Assembly (NCBI RefSeq): GCF_026810505.1
Contig: NZ_CP101750.1
Location: 2,323,448 to 2,387,447 of the forward strand
Direction of reading: 5' to 3'
Source of the DNA: Streptomyces sp. Je 1-369
Lineage (GTDB): Bacteria; Actinomycetota; Actinomycetes; Streptomycetales; Streptomycetaceae
Length of the DNA stretch: 64,000 bases
A model generated the notes under the pieces. It made no database searches. It was not told the DNA's origin and was given only the letters and a program-made list of their open reading frames with translations. Position 1 is the stretch's first letter. Each line of letters opens with the position of its first letter. Shown piece by piece: positions 57,700 to 64,000 of this stretch. Position numbers and translations under genes: made by a program.

Positions 57700-59027
57700 T
57701 GCCCCGGCACCTTCCATCCGAACCGTGCCTTGACGGCCGCGCCGTGCGCGGGCAGGTCCTCCGCCTCGGCGAGCGTCACGACGTGGTGCGCGACGTCGGC
57801 GAGGGCGTCGCGGCTGTAGTCCACGATGTGGATGCCGCGCAGGAACGACTGGACGCTGAGCCCCGAGGAGTGGCAGGCGCAGCCGCCGGTGGGCAGGACG
57901 TGGTTGGAGCCCGCGCAGTAGTCGCCGAGGGAGACGGGCGACCACGGGCCGACGAAGATCGCGCCGGCGTTCTTGACGCGTCCCGCGACGGCGGCCGCGT
58001 CACCGGTCTGGATCTCCAGGTGCTCGGCGCCGTACGCGTCGACGACCTTGAGGCCCTGCTCCAGGCCGTCGACCAGGACGATCGCGGACTGGCGGCCGCT
58101 GAGCGCGGGCACGATGCGGTCCTCGACGTGCTTGGTCGCCGCGACCTGCGGTGCCAGCTCCTTCTCGACCGCGTCGGCGAGCGCGAGGGAGTCCGTGACG
58201 AGGACGGCGGCCGCGAGCGGGTCGTGCTCGGCCTGGCTGATCAGGTCGGACGCGACGTGCGCCGGGTCGGCGGTGTCGTCGGCGAGGACGGCGATCTCGG
58301 TCGGGCCCGCCTCGGTGTCGATGCCGATGCGCCCGGTGAAGTAGCGCTTGGCGGCCGCGACCCAGATGTTGCCGGGCCCGGTGACCATGTTGGCGGGGGC
58401 GCAGCTCTCGGTGCCGTACGCGAACATCGCGACGGCCTGGGCGCCGCCGACCGCGTACACCTCGTCGATGCCGAGGAGCGCGCAGGCGGCGAGGATCGTC
58501 GGGTGCGGAAGGCCACCGAAGTCGGCCTGCGGCGGGGACGCGAGCGCCATCGACTCGACGCCCGCCTCCTGGGCGGGGACGGCGTTCATGATCACGGAGG
58601 AGGGGTAGACGGACCGGCCGCCCGGTGCGTAGAGCCCGACGCGTTCGACGGGGACCCACTTCTCGGTGACGGTGCCGCCGGGGACGACCTGCGTGGTGTG
58701 CGGGGCGCGGCGCTGCTCGCGGTGGACGGTGCGGGCGCGGCGGATGGACTCCTCAAGCGCCGCGCGCACGGCCGGGTCGAGGCCGTCGAGGGCCTCGGTG
58801 AGGGCGGCGGCGGGGACCCGGACCTGGTCCAGGCGCACGCCGTCGAACTTCTCCGCGTAGTCGATCAGGGCCGCGTCGCCACGATGATGCACGTCCTCGC
58901 AGATGGGCCGCACCTTCTCCAGGGCGGCCGCGACGTCGAAGTCGGCACGGGGCAGCAGGGCGCGCAGGGCGGGACCCGACGGAAACTCCGTGAGGGCATC
59001 GCCGCGCAGATCGATTCGAGAGATCAC
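57696..59027 (-). CDS. hisD: Histidinol dehydrogenase
   Basis: A 443-residue zinc enzyme that oxidises histidinol to histidine with two NAD. The catalytic and zinc residues lie in [15 protein letters not shown] and in [29 protein letters not shown] (HxLPT motif) and the C-terminal part. It opens the his operon, starting at GTG 59025-59027. The divergent promoter region upstream (59028-59199) is 172 bases. All seven downstream genes are tightly packed. Confidence 0.97.
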   Translation of the reverse strand: MISRIDLRGDALTEFPSGPALRALLPRADFDVAAALEKVRPICEDVHHRGDAALIDYAEKFDGVRLDQVRVPAAALTEALDGLDPAVRAALEESIRRARTVHREQRRAPHTTQVVPGGTVTEKWVPVERVGLYAPGGRSVYPSSVIMNAVPAQEAGVESMALASPPQADFGGLPHPTILAACALLGIDEVYAVGGAQAVAMFAYGTESCAPANMVTGPGNIWVAAAKRYFTGRIGIDTEAGPTEIAVLADDTADPAHVASDLISQAEHDPLAAAVLVTDSLALADAVEKELAPQVAATKHVEDRIVPALSGRQSAIVLVDGLEQGLKVVDAYGAEHLEIQTGDAAAVAGRVKNAGAIFVGPWSPVSLGDYCAGSNHVLPTGGCACHSSGLSVQSFLRGIHIVDYSRDALADVAHHVVTLAEAEDLPAHGAAVKARFGWKVPGQ

Positions 59028-59199
59028 ACGGCCAATTCTCTCAGACCTTCATTCGACGCAGGACGCGCGTATCACTGGCTGATATGAACCCCGCCGGATC
59101 TCGTTGACCACTAGGGTCTCGCTGGCTTTCAGCCGGTCACCGAGCGGGCATGAAACAGGTGTACGAGAGTCGTGCGCCGCAGGACGGGGGGCAACAGCA

Positions 59200-60774
59200 G
59201 TGGTCGACGACGCCGGCACCGGCGATCCGCCGGACGGGCTGACCGCCGCGGAGATCGGCATGTGGCAGGCCTTCCGCAACGGCAGTGTGTACGACCTCAG
59301 ATCGGGCGATCCGGCCGTCGACGATCCGCACGGCGGGCACCCCTGGGGTCCCGACCGGAGCGTGCGGGCCCGCATCGTGTGCTGGCTGCTGCTCGACGGC
59401 CCGCCGGCGCTCGCGGGCCGCGTGTCGTCCCTGAAGCTGGCGGGCGTGCAGATCACCGATCCGCTGGACCTCGCGGGCGGCACGGTCGTCCCGTATACCG
59501 AGATGAAGCACTGCCGCTTCGAGAAGGAGGTCCTCCTTCCCGAGGCCCGCTTCGCGACGCTGCGGCTCGTCGACTGCTCGATCCCGCGCGTCGAGGCGGC
59601 CCGGCTGCACACCGAGGGCGACCTGCACCTGCCGCGCTGCCGCATCCACAACGGCATCCGCCTCACCGACGCCCACATCGGCACCGACCTGCTCCTGAAC
59701 CAGGCGGTGGTCTACCGCGACCGGCGCAGCCACTCCATCACCGGCGACGGCCTCACCGTCGGCCAGGACCTCCAGGCCGAGATGATGGAGTCGCACGGCG
59801 AGCTGAGCCTGCGCGGCGCGAAGATCGGCGTGTCCCTGAGCCTGCGCGGCAGCAAGCTGGTGAACCAGTACGGCAGGCACGCGCTCAACGCCCCGCAGAT
59901 GACCGTCGAGCGCACCCTGTACCTGACCCCGGCCGCCGTCGGCAATCCCCCGCAGACCAGCGGCACCACACCGGCCCGCGGCACCCGCGTGCAGCGCTTC
60001 GAGTGCGAGGGCGGCATCCGCCTCGACGACGGCCGCTTCGGCGACGCCATCGACTTCGCGCACGCCCGCTTCACCCTCCAGAACGACCAGGAGATCTCGC
60101 TGCGCCGCGTCCAGACGCCCGAGCTCCGCTTCCTCGGCGAGGCCCCGCAGCGCGGGAAGGTCGTCCTGTCCGGCGCCCGGGTCGTCAACCTCATCGACCG
60201 TGCGTCGAGCTGGCCCGGGCCCGGCGGCCTCCAGATGGGCGGTTTCACGTACGAGAACCTCGTGCCGCAGGGCACCTTCCCGCTCTCCCGGCGGCTGAGC
60301 TGGGTGATGGCCGCGACGGCCGAGTACAACCCGGAGCCGTACGAGAAGCTCGCCACCGTCCTGCGCAACGGCGGCGAGGACGCCGACGCCCGCGAGGTGC
60401 TCCTCGCCAAGCAGCGGCGGCGCCGCGAGACCCTGCCCCTCGCGGCGAAGCTCTGGGGGTACGCGCAGGACTGGACCGTCGCCTACGGCTACCGGCCCGG
60501 GCGGGCCGCCGTCTGGATGGCGGTGCTGTGGGCGGTCAGCGCGGTGGCGTTCTCGCGCGCCGAGCATCCCGCGATCAAACCCGGCGAGCACCCGAACTGG
60601 AACCCCGCCCTGTTCTCCCTCGATCTGCTGCTGCCCGTCATCAACCTCGGGCAGGACACCTACTGGCAGCTGAACGGCGGCTGGCAGTGGTTCTCGACCG
60701 CGCTGATCCTGCTCGGCTGGATCCTGGCGACCACGGTGGCGGCCGGGGCGACGCGGCTCCTGCGGCGCAGCTGA
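59200..60774 (+). CDS. Beta-helix (pentapeptide-like) protein with C-terminal membrane helices
   Basis: A 524-residue protein; similar Streptomyces proteins are annotated as membrane-associated oxidoreductases, with no cofactor motif to support that. The middle (about 85-390) is a regular series of short beta-strand turns with repeated short blocks such as LKLAGVQITDPLDLAGG, LHTEGDLHLPRCRIH and GELSLRGAKIGVSLSLRGSKL, which suggests a right-handed parallel beta-helix related to pentapeptide repeats. A helical region (to 440) follows, with two membrane helices near the C-terminus (AVWMAVLWAVSAVAF and STALILLGWILATTVAAGA). GTG 59200 follows GGGGGG; an upstream frame to 59104 is open. Its role is unknown. 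Confidence 0.8.
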   Translation: MVDDAGTGDPPDGLTAAEIGMWQAFRNGSVYDLRSGDPAVDDPHGGHPWGPDRSVRARIVCWLLLDGPPALAGRVSSLKLAGVQITDPLDLAGGTVVPYTEMKHCRFEKEVLLPEARFATLRLVDCSIPRVEAARLHTEGDLHLPRCRIHNGIRLTDAHIGTDLLLNQAVVYRDRRSHSITGDGLTVGQDLQAEMMESHGELSLRGAKIGVSLSLRGSKLVNQYGRHALNAPQMTVERTLYLTPAAVGNPPQTSGTTPARGTRVQRFECEGGIRLDDGRFGDAIDFAHARFTLQNDQEISLRRVQTPELRFLGEAPQRGKVVLSGARVVNLIDRASSWPGPGGLQMGGFTYENLVPQGTFPLSRRLSWVMAATAEYNPEPYEKLATVLRNGGEDADAREVLLAKQRRRRETLPLAAKLWGYAQDWTVAYGYRPGRAAVWMAVLWAVSAVAFSRAEHPAIKPGEHPNWNPALFSLDLLLPVINLGQDTYWQLNGGWQWFSTALILLGWILATTVAAGATRLLRRS

Positions 60775-60976
60775 GCCAGGCGTGCCGTCCGCGCCGCCCC
60801 GGCGTCCCTGAGTCGTCCCGCCGCGGCCGGAACCCGTGGTCCCCGGCCGAACCGTTACGTGACCGCAGGCAACCATCGCCCGCCGTCGGCCGTCATCCCT
60901 GCGACCGACGAACAACCACAACGGTGACCGGCGGTGCCGCGCGAGCGGCGCCGGTCGATGCGCAAAGGAGGGCACG

Positions 60977-61978
60977 GTGCTGCGTGCCTTCATCCGTACC
61001 GCCCGCATGGTCCGGCACACCCCGCGGCTCGCCGCCGGGCTCCCGCCGGACGACGAGGTGCTCCTCGACGTGCCCGACGAGCGGCTCGCCCCCGCTCTGG
61101 TCGCCGCCGGACGCGGCGACTACGGCCCGGCCTCGAAGCTCCTCGCCACCACCCGCGAGGCCGCCGAGTGGGAGAACCGCGACCGCTACACCACACGGCT
61201 CGCCGCCTTCGCCCGCTCCCGCCCCGAGTGGTTCGACGACTGGCTCGGCGCGTCCCCGCACGACCCCGACGCCCTGCTCGTCAAGGCGGAGCTCGCGGTG
61301 GTGCGTGGCTGGGAGTCACCGGCCCGCGCCGAGCTGCTGCGCGAGTCGGGACCGCTGCTCACCGCGGCCGCCGAGGCCGACCCGCGCGACCCGGTGCCGT
61401 GGCGGATCGCCCTCGACCACGCCCGCGGCACGCACGCCTCGCACACCGTGTTCGAGCAGCTGTGGGAGGAGGCGGTGCGCCGCTCCTCGTACCACTACGG
61501 CTGCCACGCGTCCGCTCTGCAGTACCTGTCGGCCGCCTGGTACGGCTCGCACCGCGAGTGCTTCGACTTCGCCGAGCGCGCCGCGGGCGACGCCCTGCCC
61601 GGCTCGCTGATACAGGTCCTCCCGGCACGGGCCGCCTTCGCCTACCTGACGAGCCCCTCGGGGAACCTGCCGCGCCGGCGCCTGGACGCGGCGGCCGACC
61701 TCGCGATCGCCCTGTCACGGGAGTACGCGGCGGGGGACCCGTGGCCCGCCGAGGTCCGCAACCTCCTCACGTACGTCCTGGTCCGCCTGGAGCGGTGGGA
61801 CGACGCGCTGGAGCAGCTGCGCCTGATCGGGCCGTACGCCACGTCGTTCCCCTGGGACCGGATGGCCGACGATCCGCTCGGCCAGTTCCTGGAGCTGCGC
61901 GACGGCGTGCGCATCGAAGTGGCATCACGGACTCCGCTGCGCGGTCCGCGGGGACGCGACCGCTCCGGCGACCATTAG
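60977..61978 (+). CDS. Helical-repeat (TPR-like) protein, unknown function
   Basis: A 333-residue soluble protein, almost all helical, with many Arg/Ala/Leu/Trp pairs. Repeated helix pairs (DPDALLVKAELAVVRG, DPRDPVPWRIALDHARG, SRLIQVLPARAAFAYL-like stretches) resemble a TPR or solenoid fold, good for protein binding. No catalytic motif is seen. AGGAGGG stands just before GTG 60977. It is followed 11 bases later by a Lon-N-domain gene, so the two may be cotranscribed. I do not recognise the family. Confidence 0.8.
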   Translation: MLRAFIRTARMVRHTPRLAAGLPPDDEVLLDVPDERLAPALVAAGRGDYGPASKLLATTREAAEWENRDRYTTRLAAFARSRPEWFDDWLGASPHDPDALLVKAELAVVRGWESPARAELLRESGPLLTAAAEADPRDPVPWRIALDHARGTHASHTVFEQLWEEAVRRSSYHYGCHASALQYLSAAWYGSHRECFDFAERAAGDALPGSLIQVLPARAAFAYLTSPSGNLPRRRLDAAADLAIALSREYAAGDPWPAEVRNLLTYVLVRLERWDDALEQLRLIGPYATSFPWDRMADDPLGQFLELRDGVRIEVASRTPLRGPRGRDRSGDH

Positions 61979-61989
61979 GCTTGCCGGTC

Positions 61990-62727
61990 GTGACCACCCG
62001 GCTTCCGCTCTTTCCGCTCAACTCGGTGCTGTTCCCCGGCCTCGTGCTGCCGCTGAACGTCTTCGAGGAGCGATATCGCGCCATGATGCGCGAGCTGCTC
62101 AAGACCCCCGAGGAGGAGCAGCGCCAGTTCGCCGTCGTCGCGATCCGCGACGGCCAGGAGGTGGCGCCGAGCGCGCCAGGACTCCCCGACCCGACGGCGC
62201 TGCCCGAGCACGGCCCCTCCGCGGGGTTCGGCGACGATCCGCTCAAGGCCTTCCACGGCATGGGCTGCGTGGCGGACGCCGCGACGATCAGGGAGCGCGA
62301 CGACGGCGGCTTCGAGGTCCTCGCGACGGGCACGACACGGGTGCGCATCACGTCGGTCGACGCGTCCGGGCCGTTCCTCACCGCCGAGGTCGAGGAGGTG
62401 CCCGAGGAGTCCGGCGAGGGTGCGGGCACGCTCGCCGAGGGCGTCCTGCGCGCCTTCCGCTCGTACCAGAAGCGGCTGGCGGGGGCGCGGGAGCGGTCGC
62501 TGTCGACGGGCGCAGAGCTGCCCGACGACCCGTCCGTCGTCTCCTACCTGGTCGCCGCCGCGGCCGTCCTCGACACCGGCACCAAGCAGCGGCTCCTGGA
62601 GGCGCAGGACACGGCGTCGCGGCTGCGGGACGAGCTGACCCTGCTGCGCTCCGAGACCGCGATCATCCGCAACCTGCCCTCGCTGCCCGCGACGGAGCTG
62701 ACGCGCGGGACGACGAGCCTCAACTGA
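61990..62727 (+). CDS. Lon N-terminal (substrate-binding) domain protein
   Basis: A 245-residue stand-alone Lon N-terminal-type domain (LPLFPLNSVLFPGLVLPLNVFEERYRAMM, then FAVVAIRDGQEV, GCVADAATIRERDDGGFEVLATGTTRVRI), which in Lon protease binds substrate proteins. There is no AAA or protease domain, so it is not a protease itself and may act as an adaptor or chaperone. GTG 61990 overlaps no gene and starts 11 bases after the TPR-like gene. It is likely cotranscribed with it and perhaps with ybaK. Confidence 0.9.
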   Translation: MTTRLPLFPLNSVLFPGLVLPLNVFEERYRAMMRELLKTPEEEQRQFAVVAIRDGQEVAPSAPGLPDPTALPEHGPSAGFGDDPLKAFHGMGCVADAATIRERDDGGFEVLATGTTRVRITSVDASGPFLTAEVEEVPEESGEGAGTLAEGVLRAFRSYQKRLAGARERSLSTGAELPDDPSVVSYLVAAAAVLDTGTKQRLLEAQDTASRLRDELTLLRSETAIIRNLPSLPATELTRGTTSLN

Positions 62728-62774
62728 CGCGGGCCCCACAGCCCGTCTTCGCACCGACGTAAGGCACGAGCACC

Positions 62775-63281
62775 TTGGCGAAGAAGCAGAAGAAGCAGAC
62801 GGCACAGGCCGCGGGGACGCCCGCGACGGTCGCGCTCACCGCGGCCGGGGCGTCCTTCACCGTCCACTCCTACGAACACGACCCGTCCCATCCCTCGTAC
62901 GGCGAAGAGGCCGCCGAGGCGATGGGCGTGTCGCCCGACCGGGTCTTCAAGACGCTGGTCGCCGAGGTCGACGGCGCGCTCACCGTGGCGGTCGTCCCGG
63001 TGGCGGGCTCCCTCGACCTGAAGGCGCTGGCCGCCGCGGTCTCCGGCAAGAAGGCCGTGATGGCCGACCCGGCGGCCGCCGAGCGCACCACGGGCTATGT
63101 ACGGGGCGGCATCTCGCCGCTCGGCCAGCGCAAGAAGCTGCGCACGGTCCTGGACGATTCGGCGTCGGCGCACTCCACGATCTGCGTCTCGGCGGGCCGC
63201 CGCGGCCTTGAGGTCGAGCTGGCGCCGGGCGACCTGGCGTCGCTCACGGACGCGGTGCTGGCGCCGATCGGCCGGTCCTGA
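62775..63281 (+). CDS. ybaK: YbaK/EbsC-type Cys-tRNA(Pro) deacylase
   Basis: A 168-residue YbaK-domain protein that removes misacylated cysteine from tRNA(Pro). The basic start AKKQKKQ is followed by the core: ALTAAGASFTVHSYEHDPS, VFKTLVAEVDG (the catalytic Lys region), AVVPVAGSLDLKALAAA, and YVRGGISPLGQRKKL near the C-terminus. The start is TTG at 62775, with AAGG about 10 bases upstream; no in-frame ATG fits better. It follows the Lon-N-domain gene by 47 bases. Confidence 0.92.
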   Translation: MAKKQKKQTAQAAGTPATVALTAAGASFTVHSYEHDPSHPSYGEEAAEAMGVSPDRVFKTLVAEVDGALTVAVVPVAGSLDLKALAAAVSGKKAVMADPAAAERTTGYVRGGISPLGQRKKLRTVLDDSASAHSTICVSAGRRGLEVELAPGDLASLTDAVLAPIGRS

Positions 63282-63325
63282 AAGTGCCCTCGACACCTGT
63301 CCCGGACGGGACTAGTACCGAGGGC

Positions 63326-63400
63326 ATGTCGAAGAAGACGCGCATGCGGAAGTGGCGGGCCAAGAAGCGCAAGGCCAACCACGGCAAACGTCCCGCCTAG
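63326..63400 (+). CDS. Very small basic protein, bL37-like ribosomal protein
   Basis: A 24-residue frame, start ATG 63326, stop TAG at 63398-63400. It is highly basic (MSKKTRMRKWRAKKRKANHG, then KRPA). This pattern, with the KANHGKRP end, matches the actinobacterial 50S subunit protein bL37, which is of this size and composition. The ribosome site is poor (GAGGG two bases before ATG). It is too short for gene finders but very likely real. It stands alone after ybaK and is followed by a 9-bp tandem repeat. Confidence 0.7.
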   Translation: MSKKTRMRKWRAKKRKANHGKRPA

Positions 63401-63427
63401 GATCCCGTAGATCCCGTAGCTCCCGTA
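63401..63427. repeat. 9-bp tandem repeat right after the bL37 stop codon
   Basis: GATCCCGTA twice and GCTCCCGTA once, starting at the base after the TAG of the bL37-like gene. Confidence 0.85.
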
Positions 63428-63462
63428 GTTGCTGCGGATGCCTCAGATCCCGTGCCCAGGGC

Positions 63463-64000
63463 TCAGGGTCCTGGGTACGGCTCCGGGTCCCGCGGGCCGA
63501 ACAGTCCCGTGAGGCCGAGATGCACGGCCAGCGCCGCCACCGGCCAGGCGAGGACCGTGCCCATCGCCTTGAGTTCCAGCGGCGCGTCGAAGACGACGCC
63601 CTTGCCGAGGGACTTGGCGTGCGCCACGACGTCCGTCTCGGGGCCCAGCCAGATGCCGACCCGCCACGCGAGCAGCGCGCCGAGCAGGCTGCCGACCGCC
63701 AGCCCCGCGACCAGCGGGATCCCGCCGCGCTTGCGGAGCAGGAAGACGACGACGCCGCTGACCAGGCCGAAGCCGAGCGACAGCAGGGTGAACGTTCCGT
63801 CTATTCCGATGGCCTGCTCGCCCTCGGTGTCCTTGAGGTACACCGCCTTGCCGTCCGAGACGAGCGGCACCCGCGGCGCCAGCCACATCCACAGCGCGCC
63901 GAGCAGCACACCGGCCACGGCCACCGCGACCACGATCACTGCGGCCTGCACCACTTCGGCCCGCAGGCCCGCACCGTCCCGCTCGTACCCGTCGGGAGAC
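63463..64000 (-). CDS. DUF2567 membrane protein, N-terminus cut by window edge
   Basis: A membrane protein with at least four helices (VIVVAVAVAGVLLGALWMWLA, TLLSLGFGLVSGVVVFLL, GIPLVAGLAVGSLLGALLAW, and a last one near TVLAWPVAALAVHLGL). APRVPLVSDGKAVYLKDTEG and EGEQAIGIDGTFTL are conserved-looking parts of DUF2567. A GTG at 63954 could be a start, but the frame stays open to the edge and codes SPDGYERDGAGLRAEVVQAA, which looks like more of the same protein, so the gene probably begins outside. Function unknown. Confidence 0.8.
   Translation of the reverse strand, partial: SPDGYERDGAGLRAEVVQAAVIVVAVAVAGVLLGALWMWLAPRVPLVSDGKAVYLKDTEGEQAIGIDGTFTLLSLGFGLVSGVVVFLLRKRGGIPLVAGLAVGSLLGALLAWRVGIWLGPETDVVAHAKSLGKGVVFDAPLELKAMGTVLAWPVAALAVHLGLTGLFGPRDPEPYPGP

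Overview
The window is very GC-rich and gene-dense. It has GTG and TTG starts, 4-bp start/stop overlaps and strong GC-rich hairpins. The order gltBD, ADP-ribosylglycohydrolase operon, lgt, trpABMC, trpE, hisI, hisF to hisD, together with a dual-function PriA and a PfkB/CoA-transferase/CitE-like trio, points to a Streptomyces chromosome (core arm region, not a plasmid or phage). I saw no tRNA, rRNA, CRISPR array, transposase, integrase or prophage gene.

Left part (1-23 kb): a GDSL hydrolase cut by the window edge, a two-gene hydroxamate-siderophore precursor pair (PLP decarboxylase plus lysine N-monooxygenase) with a striking inverted repeat before it, aminopeptidase N, a secreted protein, chorismate mutase with an AraC-type regulator, a GH35 beta-galactosidase, a Tat-exported GH101 endo-alpha-N-acetylgalactosaminidase, a trypsin, an HExxH metalloprotein, a Cys-cluster/pentapeptide-repeat fusion, a DEAD-box helicase, a cold-shock protein, a secreted tyrosine phosphatase, a VWA protein, an SDR and a small secreted protein.

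Middle (23-42 kb): a CUT1 sugar ABC importer without its own ATPase, preceded by a DasR-like operator and two further palindromes; glutamate synthase gltBD; a VIT1-type metal transporter; and a tightly overlapped seven-gene operon of four ADP-ribosylglycohydrolase-family proteins, a PfkB sugar kinase, a class III CoA-transferase and a CitE-like lyase. This last operon is the best candidate for an undescribed pathway: one paralogue has lost metal ligands and carries a Streptomyces palindromic repeat inside its reading frame.

Right part (42-64 kb): lgt and a membrane-anchored DsbA-like protein; trpC-trpM-trpB-trpA; DUF2752, HGxxPAAW and Trp-associated membrane proteins; trpE and hisI; a TIGR03085 protein; an ArsR/MFS pair with its operator; and the his operon hisD-hisC-hisB-orf54-hisH-priA-ridA-hisF. 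No trpF is present; PriA is expected to serve both His and Trp synthesis. The end holds a beta-helix membrane protein, a helical-repeat protein, a Lon-N-domain protein, YbaK, a 24-residue bL37-like ribosomal protein and a DUF2567 membrane protein cut by the right edge. Short tandem duplications sit at or just behind stop codons in at least five places.
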